From: Enterocloster asparagiformis
GTDB lineage: Bacteria > Bacillota > Clostridia > Lachnospirales > Lachnospiraceae
NCBI GenBank assembly: GCA_018380885.1
Contig: JAGZSY010000001.1
Coordinates: forward strand, 62,001 to 126,000
Direction of reading: 5' to 3'
Length of the DNA stretch: 64,000 nt
Part shown: positions 9,059 through 17,588 of the stretch, one piece after another
Layout: each line of letters begins with the position of its first letter
How positions within the stretch are numbered: the first letter of the stretch is position 1
Made by a program: the position numbers and the translations under genes
Notes under the pieces: generated by a model
Seen by the model: only the letters and a program-made list of their open reading frames with translations
Databases searched by the model: none
Told to the model about the DNA's origin: nothing

Positions 9059-9095
9059 GAACTCCGATTTTCTTTTCGAAATCGGGGTTCTTTTT
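9059..9095 (+). terminator. Intrinsic terminator
   Basis: Stem GAACTCCGATTT (9059-9070) and AAATCGGGGTTC (9079-9090) with one G-T pair, 8-base loop, followed by TTTTT. It closes the first catabolic region before the promoter region of the second ABC cluster. Confidence 0.85.
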
Positions 9096-9112
9096 GGATT
9101 TTGGCAACATAA

Positions 9113-9211
9113 TGTGAAAACATTTCCATACAAATTATTTTAATGCTGAATAGGAGAAGGGGAGGGGGTTAATTCTGAAATAATATTATAAAATGTGAAA
9201 ATATTTCCATA
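9113..9211. repeat. Two near-identical 18-base inverted-repeat sites
   Basis: TGTGAAAACATTTCCATA at 9113-9130 and TGTGAAAATATTTCCATA at 9194-9211 differ by one base and are 81 bases apart. Each is an imperfect inverted repeat of TrTGrAAA. Two more half-like copies (TGTGGAAAC) occur at 9289-9297 and 9311-9319. They lie upstream of and within the promoter of the second sugar importer, so they are candidate regulator sites. Confidence 0.6.
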
Positions 9212-9278
9212 TATTAATTTTTCAAATATAATAACACTGATAATTTAGGATAAATTGTATATAAAATCTAAAAATTCA

Positions 9279-9307
9279 TTGACAGGTTTGTGGAAACAAT
9301 ATATACT
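9279..9307 (+). promoter_or_regulatory. Sigma-A promoter of the second sugar importer
   Basis: Consensus TTGACA at 9279-9284 and TATACT at 9302-9307 with 17 bases between. A TTGTGGAAACAA motif falls in the spacer. Confidence 0.8.
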
Positions 9308-9324
9308 AAATGTGGAAACTATAT

Positions 9325-9336
9325 AAAAACGTTTTT
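9325..9336. promoter_or_regulatory. Palindromic operator AAAAACGTTTTT
   Basis: Perfect 12-base palindrome with a central CG, about 18 bases after the -10 box and before the binding-protein start. LacI/CcpA-type repressors usually bind palindromes with a central CG, and a LacI gene lies in this cluster (14839-15855). Pairing the two is inference; CcpA is an alternative. Confidence 0.6.
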
Positions 9337-9377
9337 ACATATTGTGCAACATATATATTATACAAAGGAGGACTTTT

Positions 9378-10838
9378 ATGAAGAAGAGACTGGCGGTTGT
9401 ACTTGCGGTAATGATGGCGTTATCCACCGTTCTGACGGGCTGCGGCGGCGGGAAAAAGGCGGACCCTGCCGCCGACGCGCAAACCCAGGCGGCTGCGCAA
9501 TCCCAAGCGTCCGCGGCCCCCGAATCCACGGAGGGGGAGGAAGCCGCGGCAGTAAGCAATCTGAACACGGAAGACGAATTTGTGCTGAAGATATGGCTCA
9601 CCCCCCAGTGGGTAGGCGTGTTTGACCAGACGGCGGAGGGAGCCGCCTACACGGACTATTTTGAGTATGTGGGAGAAAAGTTCAACGAGCTTCACCCCAA
9701 TGTCAAGGTGGAGGTGACGCAGATCACCGGCTCTGAGCGAAACGCGGTGCTGACCTCCAACATCCAGTCCGGGACGCAGCCGGATATATTCTTTGACACC
9801 TCCATGGTGATGACGGATTTTGCCCACATGGGAGCCCTGGTGCCCCTGGACGATCTGGTGGGTGAGGCGGACAGAAGCGATATCTTCCAGGACGCCTGGG
9901 ACGGCTGTTCAGTGGCCGATCAGCTGTATTTTTATCCCTTCTTCATGGTGACGGGCAGCCTGATTGTCAACAATGATGCGCTGAAAGCCTCGGGCCATGA
10001 GGATATGATTCCGGCCGAATACGAGATGGGCACCTGGAAGCCGGAGGAGTTTAAGGCTGTGCTTGCGGATATGAGGGACAAGGTAACGGATCAGGGCTTC
10101 TATCCCTTGGGGTTCTACTGCAAGAACGAACAGTCCGACCAGTACAACAACAGCTACCTGCAGATGTACGGGGCCAAGATGTTCAGCGAGGACAGCTCCG
10201 AGGTGACGATCAACACGGAAAAGGGGATTCAGGCCATGGATTTTATCAAGTCCCTCTACGATGAAGGCCTGATGGAGCCCTCGCCGGAATCCATGGGCAG
10301 CGCGGACACCCGGGAAATGTTCCGGAACCAGCAGCTGGGCGTGGCCTACTGCCTGACCACCCACTACAATGAGATAAAAAGCGCCATGGAGACAGGTGAG
10401 CTGGAAAAATTTGATTACTCGCTGTTCATGCTTCCGGGGGAGGAAAAGCCCATTTCCTTTGCGCAGTATTACGGCGCCTGCGCCTTTGACACCGGGGAGG
10501 AGGAGCGGATCCAGTGGGCCAAGGAGCTGATCAAATTCTTCTCCAGCGATCCGGAGCTGGTGATGGCCTCGGCCACAGCCGGAGTGCCGGTCCGCCAGAG
10601 CGTGATTGAGCAGGTGGCTGAGAAGCAGCCGGAGCTGCCCATGTTTATGGCGCAGTCGGATTACTTTGTCAACTACAACGGGGGCATCCCCAATTACAGT
10701 GAATTCCGCAAAGCGCTGTACCCGCAGTTCCAGGCCGTGCTGGCCGGAACCATGACCTCCAGGGAGGCCCTGGACGACTTTAAGGCTAAGGCGGATGAGA
10801 TCATCAAAAACGGCAAGGAAGAGTCGGAATTATATTAA
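9378..10838 (+). CDS. Extracellular sugar-binding lipoprotein of ABC transporter
   Basis: About 486 residues from the ATG that follows AAAGGAGG. It has a lipoprotein signal: basic MKKR, hydrophobic core and a VLTGC lipobox with the lipid-carrying Cys near residue 21, then a low-complexity Ala/Gln/Ser linker. The rest matches family 1 solute-binding proteins, with the QSGTQPDIFFDTSMVM segment near residue 130 and a C-terminal helical region with YPQFQAVLAG. It should deliver a carbohydrate to the permeases just downstream. Ligand unknown. Confidence 0.9.
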   Translation: MKKRLAVVLAVMMALSTVLTGCGGGKKADPAADAQTQAAAQSQASAAPESTEGEEAAAVSNLNTEDEFVLKIWLTPQWVGVFDQTAEGAAYTDYFEYVGEKFNELHPNVKVEVTQITGSERNAVLTSNIQSGTQPDIFFDTSMVMTDFAHMGALVPLDDLVGEADRSDIFQDAWDGCSVADQLYFYPFFMVTGSLIVNNDALKASGHEDMIPAEYEMGTWKPEEFKAVLADMRDKVTDQGFYPLGFYCKNEQSDQYNNSYLQMYGAKMFSEDSSEVTINTEKGIQAMDFIKSLYDEGLMEPSPESMGSADTREMFRNQQLGVAYCLTTHYNEIKSAMETGELEKFDYSLFMLPGEEKPISFAQYYGACAFDTGEEERIQWAKELIKFFSSDPELVMASATAGVPVRQSVIEQVAEKQPELPMFMAQSDYFVNYNGGIPNYSEFRKALYPQFQAVLAGTMTSREALDDFKAKADEIIKNGKEESELY

Positions 10839-10852
10839 GCAGCGTTAAGGTT

Positions 10853-10881
10853 GCCGGACCGGAGGCATGATCCGGTCCGGC
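10853..10881. repeat. Hairpin between binding-protein and permease genes
   Basis: Perfect 11-base inverted repeat GCCGGACCGGA (10853-10863) and TCCGGTCCGGC (10871-10881), 7-base loop, no T run. Such hairpins after binding-protein genes usually stabilise the upstream mRNA so that more binding protein than permease is made. Confidence 0.65.
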
Positions 10882-10908
10882 GAACTGAGATAAAAGGGGA
10901 GAGGACAG

Positions 10909-11823
10909 TTGAAATCTTGGAGAAAAAGGTTAAAAAGCGAAGTGACGGGATACTTGTTTGTACTGCCGCAGCTCTTCTTGTTCCTGGCGTTGATGATCTA
11001 TCCGATTTTTTCGGGATTTCGGATGAGCCTGTATAAAATCACGCTCAAGAGCGAGAAATTTGTGGGGCTGGCCAATTACCGCAACCTGCTGTCGGATCCC
11101 AATTTCATGAAATCCCTGTGGAACACCGTGTTGTTCGTGGTCTGCATCGTGGTGCTGGCGGTGGGGCTGGGCCTGGTGGTATCGGTGGCGATCTTTGATA
11201 AAGCCAGCGGTTATGTGTCCTTTATAAGGGCCTGCTACTATATTCCCATTGCGGTGTCCATGACGGTTATGACGGTGGTGTGGAATTTCCTTTTGAACCC
11301 GTCGTTGGGGCTGATCAACTATCTGCTGGGCAGGGCCTCCGTGGGGCCGATCAATTTCCTGGGGGATGTGAACTGGGTGATGCCCATCATCATCTTCGTC
11401 ACCTTTGTGTCGAATATCGGCCAGGTGATCGTCCTGTATGTGGCCTCTATGGTCAGCATCTCCTCCGACGTGCTGGAGGCGGCGGAGGTGGACGGCTGCG
11501 GTAAGGTGGGAAGGTTTGTGTACATTATATTCCCGCTGGTGAAGCCCACCACGCTCTACGTGCTGATCACGGAGATCATTGCGGTCATCAAAATATACGT
11601 AGTCATCCAGCTGATGACGAACGGCGGTCCCAACCATGCCTCCTCCACGCTGATGTATTACCTCTACGAGAAGGCCTTTGAGCTGAACAACCGCATGGGC
11701 GAGGCGGCGGCCATCGGAGTCATCATGTTTGCGATCTGTATGTTGTTGTCCCTGGTGCAGGTGGCGATCTTTGCCGATCGGGATAAACCGCGTTTGAGCC
11801 GAAGGAGGGGAGACGCAGGATGA
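10909..11823 (+). CDS. Sugar ABC transporter permease, MalF/UgpA type
   Basis: A 304-residue membrane protein. The TTG at 10909 is taken as start because GGGGAGAGG lies just upstream and the protein then begins MKSWRKRLKSEVTGYLFVLP, typical of the family. The EAA loop is EAAEVDGCGKVGRFVYIIFP at about residues 187-206. About six membrane helices. The last four bases overlap the next gene (ATGA), showing coupling. Confidence 0.92.
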   Translation: MKSWRKRLKSEVTGYLFVLPQLFLFLALMIYPIFSGFRMSLYKITLKSEKFVGLANYRNLLSDPNFMKSLWNTVLFVVCIVVLAVGLGLVVSVAIFDKASGYVSFIRACYYIPIAVSMTVMTVVWNFLLNPSLGLINYLLGRASVGPINFLGDVNWVMPIIIFVTFVSNIGQVIVLYVASMVSISSDVLEAAEVDGCGKVGRFVYIIFPLVKPTTLYVLITEIIAVIKIYVVIQLMTNGGPNHASSTLMYYLYEKAFELNNRMGEAAAIGVIMFAICMLLSLVQVAIFADRDKPRLSRRRGDAG

Positions 11824-12677
11824 AGGAGAGACTGGTGACGTTAAGAAGCGGGTGGAAGCGGATGTCCGCGCCGGAGAAGGTGCTGCAGGCGCTGGTTTTG
11901 TGCGGCGCGGTTCTGAACCTGTTTCCGCTGTACTGGCTGATATCCAACACATTTAAATTTTCCAGCGACGTGACCAAGATGCCGCCGGACTGGTGGCCGG
12001 TGAATTTTACTTTAAAAAACTACATCAGCATATTTACCACAACAAACGCGTTCCGCTGGCTGTTCAACAGCGCGCTGGTTGCCTTTGTGGGCACCAGCCT
12101 GGTGGTGCTCGTCAGCGCCCTGGCCTCCTATGGGTTTGCGAAACTGAAATTTACAGGGAGCAAGGTGCTGTTCGCCTTCTTTGTGGGGACTCTGATGGTG
12201 CCCAAGGAGAGCTACATTGTGCCGCTGTTCTCGCTGATGAGCAAAATGAAAATGACCAACACCTACATGTCCATGATTGCGCCGGTGGTGGCGATGCCCT
12301 TCGGGGTGTTCATGCTGAAATCCTTTTTTGACGGGATACCGGACGCGATGCGGGACTCCGCCAAGATCGACGGGGCTAATGAGCTGACCATATTCTATAA
12401 AATATTCATGCCCATGGCAAAGCCTGGTCTGGGGGCGCTGTTTATCCTGATGTTCGTGCGCTTCTGGAACGACTATCTCTGGCAGCTGTTGATGGCGAAA
12501 ACGGATGTGATGAAAACCATGATGGTGGGGATCGCCTCCCTGATGGTGGACAACCGCCCGGACATTGCCAGGAAGCTGACGGGCGCGGCCTGCTCCGCCA
12601 TACCCATGATCATTGTATTTCTGTCGTTTCAAAAATATTTTACCAGAGGGATCAGCGTTGGGGCGGTAAAGGGCTGA
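11820..12677 (+). CDS. Sugar ABC transporter permease, MalG/UgpE type
   Basis: A 285-residue membrane protein with an N-terminal helix (about residues 24-45), several more hydrophobic segments and an EAA loop DSAKIDGANELTIFYKIFMP at about residues 179-198. It ends RGISVGAVKG, as MalG-type permeases do. It pairs with the preceding permease. No ATPase gene is present in this cluster either, so a shared ATPase is likely. Confidence 0.92.
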   Translation: MKERLVTLRSGWKRMSAPEKVLQALVLCGAVLNLFPLYWLISNTFKFSSDVTKMPPDWWPVNFTLKNYISIFTTTNAFRWLFNSALVAFVGTSLVVLVSALASYGFAKLKFTGSKVLFAFFVGTLMVPKESYIVPLFSLMSKMKMTNTYMSMIAPVVAMPFGVFMLKSFFDGIPDAMRDSAKIDGANELTIFYKIFMPMAKPGLGALFILMFVRFWNDYLWQLLMAKTDVMKTMMVGIASLMVDNRPDIARKLTGAACSAIPMIIVFLSFQKYFTRGISVGAVKG

Positions 12678-12704
12678 TATGATAATCGGAAGGAGGAACA
12701 AAAG

Positions 12705-13613
12705 ATGGGTGAGATTAAGTTTACAGGCGCGTGGCCTGCGTTTATAACTCCCTTTGACCACAAGGGGGAGGTGATTGAATCGGCGGTGAGGGAGTGCGCG
12801 GATTATATGATCGAGAGCGGCTTAGACGGCCTGTATGTGGGCGGCAGCACCGGCGAGGGCATGATCATGTCCAAAGAACAGCGGATGAAGGTGGCGGAAA
12901 TCTGTATCGAGCAGGCGGCCGGGCGCGTGCCGGTGGTGATCCACGTGGGAACCGCGGACACGAAAACGGCCGTGGAGCTGGCAAAGCACGCCGGGGAGGC
13001 GGGGGCGGACGGCATCTCCTCGGTGCCGCCCTACTACTACCGGATGAGCAAGCGGTATATCAAGGAGTTTTACACGGAGATTGCCAGAGCGGCGAAAATT
13101 CCCTTCCTTATCTATAATATCCCCCTGCTCACCGGGGTTTCCATTGGCTATGATTTTATGGTGGAAATGATGGAGGTTCCCAATGTGGTCGGCCTCAAGT
13201 ATACGGACACCAATCTGGAGATTATGCGCCAGATCAAGGATTATGAGGACGGACGGATCAATGTGATGATGGGGTATGACGCCATGCTGCTGAGCGCGCT
13301 GACGCTGGGAGCGGACGGGGGAATCGGCAGCTATTACAACATCATGCCCAAGCCCTTCGCCAAGCTGTACGATTTCTATCAGAGCGGGGATATCCCGGCG
13401 GCCAGGGAACTGCAGTGGAAGATCGACCGCTACATCATGGTGATCAAAAAGTACCTGGAGCCGGCCAATCAGGCGGCCATCAAGGCGATTTTAAATTTCC
13501 AGGGAATCGAGGCCGGCACGACCATGAAACCGATCCTGCCCCTGGAGGACGCCAGGGCGCAGGCGATGATTGAAGAATTGAAGGCCGGCGGATTCTTTGA
13601 GTTTATCCGATAG
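12705..13613 (+). CDS. DapA/NanA family aldolase/lyase (Schiff-base, class I)
   Basis: A 302-residue TIM-barrel enzyme of the dihydrodipicolinate synthase/N-acetylneuraminate lyase superfamily. Visible are GGSTGEG near residues 46-52, Tyr137 in LIYNIP and Lys165 in GLKYTDTN, the expected catalytic tyrosine and Schiff-base lysine. The superfamily cleaves or forms pyruvate-containing compounds such as 2-keto-3-deoxy sugar acids, sialic acid or DHDP. Placement between a sugar importer and an alcohol dehydrogenase favours a catabolic aldolase over lysine biosynthesis. AGGAGG precedes the ATG. Confidence 0.88.
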   Translation: MGEIKFTGAWPAFITPFDHKGEVIESAVRECADYMIESGLDGLYVGGSTGEGMIMSKEQRMKVAEICIEQAAGRVPVVIHVGTADTKTAVELAKHAGEAGADGISSVPPYYYRMSKRYIKEFYTEIARAAKIPFLIYNIPLLTGVSIGYDFMVEMMEVPNVVGLKYTDTNLEIMRQIKDYEDGRINVMMGYDAMLLSALTLGADGGIGSYYNIMPKPFAKLYDFYQSGDIPAARELQWKIDRYIMVIKKYLEPANQAAIKAILNFQGIEAGTTMKPILPLEDARAQAMIEELKAGGFFEFIR

Positions 13614-13626
13614 CGGGGAGGCAGCG

Positions 13627-14820
13627 ATGAATGCGTTTGAATTTTACAGCCCTACCAGGGTGATATTCGGTCCGGATGCGGAGCAAAAGGCAGGCTCCTA
13701 TCTGCGGTCAAGGGGCGTCAAAAAAGTGATGATCCATTACGGGACCGGCAGTGTGATCCGCTCAGGCCTGCTGGAGCGCATCAAACAGAATTTGGAAGAA
13801 AATGGGATATCCTTTGCGGAGCTGGGCGGCGTGAAGCCGAACCCTGAGCTGCCGCTGGTGCGCAGGGGGATTGAGCTCTGCGTCCGGGAAAACACAGATT
13901 TCATATTGGCGGTGGGCGGCGGCAGCGTGATCGACTCGGCTAAGGCGATCGCCATCGGTGCCAGGAATCAGGATACGGATATCTGGGACTATTTTGTGCG
14001 CAAAGCCTCTGAGGTGAGGGGACATATCCCGGTGGGCTGCGTGCTCACCATGGCTGCGGCGGGCAGCGAGACCAGCAATTCCTGCGTCATACTGGACCCA
14101 AAGACCCGGCTGAAGCGGTCCTTTAACGGGGATTTTGACCGGCCGGAGGTAGCGTTTATGAATCCGCGCCTGCTGGAAACGGTCCCCTTAGCTCAGCGGG
14201 CCTATGCGGTTACGGACATCATGATGCACACGCTGGACCGCTATTTTTCCGCGGACACGGGAAATGATCTGACCGACGAGATTGCGGAAGGCCTGCTGCG
14301 CACCGTGATCCGATGGGGGAAACGGTATGTGGACGATCCGGGGGATTACAGAGCCGCCTCGGAGATCATGTGGTGCGCCAGCATTTCCCACAACCAGCTG
14401 ACAGGCCTGGGAAATGCAGGGGATTTCGCGGTGCACATTCTGGGACATGAGCTGTCGGCAATGTTTGACGCTCCCCACGGCGCTACCCTGTCGGCCATAT
14501 GGCGAACCTGGGCGGAGTATGTGGCGGCCGGGAATCCGGGACGCTTTGCCCGCTATGCCCGGCAGGTGTGGGGGATTTACGGCCGGGAGGGGGAGGAGGC
14601 CGAGACGGCGCTGGAGGGAATCCGCCGCACGGACCGGTATTTTCAGGAGCTTCCCGTGCCCACCGGCATCCCGGAGCTTTTGGGCCGTCCGCTGACAGAG
14701 CGGGAGCTGGCGGAGATGACGGAGAAATGCACCCTGTTCGGCAAAATTGAAAGCGTGGGTACCTTCCGGAAATTGTTCAAAAGGGATATCGCCATGATCT
14801 ATGGTCTGGCGAATCAATAG
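13627..14820 (+). CDS. Iron-containing alcohol dehydrogenase (BDH/YqhD-like)
   Basis: About 397 residues from the ATG at 13627, 13 bases after the aldolase stop and behind GGGGAGG. It has the NAD(P) motif GGGSVIDSAKAIA (about residues 96-108) and the metal ligands Asp and His in TDIMMHTLDRYF plus histidines in VHILGHELSAMFDAPHGATL. The family reduces aldehydes or oxidises alcohols. In this cluster it could reduce the aldehyde released by the aldolase or act on a polyol. Substrate not determinable. Confidence 0.9.
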   Translation: MNAFEFYSPTRVIFGPDAEQKAGSYLRSRGVKKVMIHYGTGSVIRSGLLERIKQNLEENGISFAELGGVKPNPELPLVRRGIELCVRENTDFILAVGGGSVIDSAKAIAIGARNQDTDIWDYFVRKASEVRGHIPVGCVLTMAAAGSETSNSCVILDPKTRLKRSFNGDFDRPEVAFMNPRLLETVPLAQRAYAVTDIMMHTLDRYFSADTGNDLTDEIAEGLLRTVIRWGKRYVDDPGDYRAASEIMWCASISHNQLTGLGNAGDFAVHILGHELSAMFDAPHGATLSAIWRTWAEYVAAGNPGRFARYARQVWGIYGREGEEAETALEGIRRTDRYFQELPVPTGIPELLGRPLTERELAEMTEKCTLFGKIESVGTFRKLFKRDIAMIYGLANQ

Positions 14821-14838
14821 AAAGCTGGGGGAGCGGCC

Positions 14839-15855
14839 ATGAAAACATTGGAGGATATTTCGCGGGAGGCGGGGGTGAGCATCTCCACCGTGTCCAGAGT
14901 GCTCAACAACAGCGGGTATGCCAGCAGGGAGACCAGGGAGAAGGTCCGCAGGGCGGCGGTGGGCTATGTGCCCAACGCCATCGCCCAGAGTATGGTGAGC
15001 GGCCGCTCGGAAACCATCGGAATCCTGATCAACTGTACGCCGGAATATTTTTTTATGAACGCGTTTTACTCAACAATACTGTCGGGAATCTCCGAGGCCC
15101 TCAATCAGAAAAATTACAAAATGCTGCTGGTTATGAATTCCGGGGAGGACAATCTGCTGGAACTGTATTATAACCGCCGGATCGACGGCTACCTGATTCT
15201 GGGGAGCAGGGAGAGCGATTGCATCCACCGCCGCCTGACCGGGCAGAACATACCCTTTGTGGTTATCGGCGAGCGGGATCCGGAGGACCGGGAAACCCAC
15301 AACGTGGACATCGACAATTTTAAATTCGCCTACGATATTGTCAGATACCTGATCGATCTGGGCCATACCCGAATCGGCATGATCAGCGCCAATCTGTCCA
15401 TTGCGTTGTCGGAGCGGGTCAGGGGTTACAGGCAGGCGCTGGCGGACAGCGGCATTGAGGTGAATGAGGACTATCTCCAGATATGTGAGTACTCCATCCA
15501 CAAGGAAGCTGAGAACCACGCCAAGAAACTGATGTACATGCCAAAGCGGGTGACGGCGGTGTTTGGCGCCAACGATATGATCGCCATTTCGGTTTACAAG
15601 GCGGCCGAGGAGCTGGGCCTTAAAATCCCCGCTGATCTCTCCGTGGTGGGCTTTGACGATTCCCAGATCGCCCAGTACGTGTCACCGCCGCTGACCACGG
15701 TGTGGCAGCCGAGCTACGAGAAGGGGGCCAGGGCGGCGCAGATTCTGCTGAATCTGCTGGAGAGCGGGGAGCAGCCCCGGGAGATGCCTGAGCTGAAGTG
15801 CTGCATACAATTTCGTCGGTCCTGCTGCCCGCCGGAAAAGCGGGAGGACGGATGA
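14839..15855 (+). CDS. LacI family transcriptional regulator
   Basis: A 338-residue regulator with an N-terminal LacI helix-turn-helix (TLEDISREAGVSISTVSRVL, then NNSGYASRE) followed by a periplasmic-binding-like sensor domain (ETIGILINCT onward; DLSVVGFDDSQIAQYVSPPL near the end). It probably senses the imported sugar or an intermediate and controls the cluster from 9378, whose promoter has a perfect palindrome AAAAACGTTTTT. That pairing is inference. It is transcribed with the operon, 18 bases after the dehydrogenase. Confidence 0.92.
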   Translation: MKTLEDISREAGVSISTVSRVLNNSGYASRETREKVRRAAVGYVPNAIAQSMVSGRSETIGILINCTPEYFFMNAFYSTILSGISEALNQKNYKMLLVMNSGEDNLLELYYNRRIDGYLILGSRESDCIHRRLTGQNIPFVVIGERDPEDRETHNVDIDNFKFAYDIVRYLIDLGHTRIGMISANLSIALSERVRGYRQALADSGIEVNEDYLQICEYSIHKEAENHAKKLMYMPKRVTAVFGANDMIAISVYKAAEELGLKIPADLSVVGFDDSQIAQYVSPPLTTVWQPSYEKGARAAQILLNLLESGEQPREMPELKCCIQFRRSCCPPEKREDG

Positions 15856-15868
15856 TAGGGGGATTACG

Positions 15869-16519
15869 ATGAGAATTGCATTGATGAATGAGTGGAGCCA
15901 GGCCGGAAAGAATGAGCTGATTTTCAGAGAGCTGGCGGCCGCGGCAAAGGCGCACGGCCATGTGGTTTACAATGTGGGCATGAAGCGGGAGGGGGACGAA
16001 CCCGAGCTGACCTATATCCACCTGGGCCTGATGGCCGCCGTGCTCTTAAATTCTGGGGCTGTGGATTTTGTGGTGACGGGCTGCGGCACGGGGGAGGGAG
16101 CCATGATTTCCCTGAACAACTATCCGGGAGTGGTATGCGGGCTGGTGTTGGAGCCGGTGGACGCTTATCTGTTCTGCCAGATCAACAACGGCAACGCCGT
16201 CTCCCTGCCCTACGCCAAGGGCTTTGGCTGGGGCGCGGAGCTGAACCTGCGCGGCATATTCGAACGCATACTATCCTGCGGGCGGGGAAATGGGTACCCG
16301 CCGGACAAAAAGCAGGTCCAGAACCGCAATGTCGCTATTTTGAGCCATATCAAGTCCATTGTAAACAAGGATATGATGACCATACTGCGGGAAATGGACC
16401 GGGATGTGCTGCTGACCGCGTGCAAAGGGGAGGAATTCCGGCGCTGCCTGTACGGAAATTCCCAGGCTCCGGAAATATGCGACTATATCCGCCGGGCCCT
16501 GGCTGAGCCCAGACCGTAA
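15869..16519 (+). CDS. RpiB/LacA/LacB family sugar phosphate isomerase
   Basis: A 216-residue protein with the RpiB/LacAB core: MRIALMNEWSQAGKNE start and the GCGTGEGAMISLNN motif around residues 71-84, near the usual catalytic Cys/Thr site. It then has INNGNAVSLPYAKGFGWG. The usual family length is about 145-170, so this member has an extra C-terminal part of roughly 50-60 residues. Enzymes of the family interconvert aldose and ketose phosphates. It closes the operon, 13 bases after the LacI gene and just before the long inverted repeat. Confidence 0.8.
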   Translation: MRIALMNEWSQAGKNELIFRELAAAAKAHGHVVYNVGMKREGDEPELTYIHLGLMAAVLLNSGAVDFVVTGCGTGEGAMISLNNYPGVVCGLVLEPVDAYLFCQINNGNAVSLPYAKGFGWGAELNLRGIFERILSCGRGNGYPPDKKQVQNRNVAILSHIKSIVNKDMMTILREMDRDVLLTACKGEEFRRCLYGNSQAPEICDYIRRALAEPRP

Positions 16520-16537
16520 CTGCGCGGCGCTCAAAGG

Positions 16538-16589
16538 ATAAAAGCAGGTATTGTTCGACAAACCACGGTTGAACAATACCTGCTTTTAT
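16538..16589 (+). terminator. Long perfect inverted repeat, probable terminator
   Basis: A perfect 19-base inverted repeat (16538-16556 with 16571-16589), extendable by three more pairs with one G-T. The right arm ends TGCTTTTAT, giving a short T-rich tail. It lies 19 bases after the isomerase stop and 5 bases before the metF promoter -35 box. The left arm begins ATAAAAGCAGG, so it may terminate in both directions. Confidence 0.8.
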
Positions 16590-16593
16590 TACG

Positions 16594-16622
16594 TTGACAG
16601 ATCTCTCCCCAGTCCTTATAAT
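16594..16622 (+). promoter_or_regulatory. Full-consensus sigma-A promoter of the metF cluster
   Basis: TTGACA at 16594-16599 and TATAAT at 16617-16622, 17 bases apart: both boxes match consensus exactly. The leader to metF is about 70 bases, too short for a SAM riboswitch, and no riboswitch motif is visible. Confidence 0.9.
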
Positions 16623-16697
16623 TGGAACTGTCGGCGGATTTTCTCACGGTGAAGGGAGAAAGCGGCCGTTTAATTCAGGGAAGCGAGGAAGAATTGC

Positions 16698-17552
16698 GTG
16701 AAAATACGGGATATATTGGCGGCGGGCAAGCCGACTCTTTCGTTTGAGGTGTTCCCGCCCAAGACGGAGGGCGCTTACGAGTCGGTGGAGCGCGCGGCCT
16801 GCGAGATTGCAAAATTAAATCCGTCCTTTATGAGCGTTACATACGGGGCGGGCGGCGGTACCAGCCGCTACACGGTGGATATTGCCGACACCATCAAGGG
16901 GTACGGGGTCACGCCGCTGGCCCATCTGACCTGCGTTTCGTCCACCAGGGAGAAGGTGCACCAGGTGCTGGATGAGCTGAAGGCCAGGGGCATCGAGAAT
17001 GTCCTGGCGCTGCGGGGCGATATCCCGGCGGACGGGGAGACGCCCCGGGAGTACCGGTACGCCTCACAGCTGATCCGGGAGATCAAGGAGAGCGGCGATT
17101 TCTGCATCGGCGCGGCCTGCTATCCGGAGGGACACGTAGAGTCGGCCAACAAGTCGGTGGATATGGATTACCTGAAGGAAAAGGTGGAGGCCGGCTGTGA
17201 TTTCGTCACCACCCAGATGTTCTTTGACAACAGCATTCTCTACAGCTATCTGTACCGCATACGGGAGAAGGGGATCACAGTGCCGGTGATCGCCGGAATC
17301 ATGCCGGTGACCAACGCCAAACAGATCAGCCGCATCACCGGCATGTCCGGGACCTATCTGCCCGCGCGGTTTAAATCCATTGTGGACAGGTTCGGGGACA
17401 ACCCGGCGGCTATGAAGCAGGCGGGCATCGCCTACGCCACGGATCAGATCATCGACCTGATCGCCAACGGGGTCAACGGCATCCACGTCTACTCCATGAA
17501 CAAGCCCGACGTGGCTGCCAGGATCCGGCAGAACCTGTCGGAGATTCTGTAA
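16698..17552 (+). CDS. metF: Methylenetetrahydrofolate reductase
   Basis: A 284-residue TIM-barrel flavoprotein beginning with GTG (behind GCGAGGAAG). It shows FEVFPPKTEG with the catalytic Glu near residue 17, the SVTYGAGG segment, LTCVSST and ALRGDIP. It reduces 5,10-methylene-THF to 5-methyl-THF, the methyl donor for methionine synthase. The gene is first in a cluster with the MetH reactivation protein and MetH, which fits exactly. Its strong promoter has no visible regulatory leader. Confidence 0.95.
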   Translation: MKIRDILAAGKPTLSFEVFPPKTEGAYESVERAACEIAKLNPSFMSVTYGAGGGTSRYTVDIADTIKGYGVTPLAHLTCVSSTREKVHQVLDELKARGIENVLALRGDIPADGETPREYRYASQLIREIKESGDFCIGAACYPEGHVESANKSVDMDYLKEKVEAGCDFVTTQMFFDNSILYSYLYRIREKGITVPVIAGIMPVTNAKQISRITGMSGTYLPARFKSIVDRFGDNPAAMKQAGIAYATDQIIDLIANGVNGIHVYSMNKPDVAARIRQNLSEIL

Positions 17553-17588
17553 TCCATATGGGAAAAAGCGGAAATCGGAGGTGATTGC

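Noticed and set aside
16590..16697. Possible SAM or cobalamin riboswitch before metF
   Set aside because: The leader is only about 70 bases and shows none of the conserved stems of either riboswitch.
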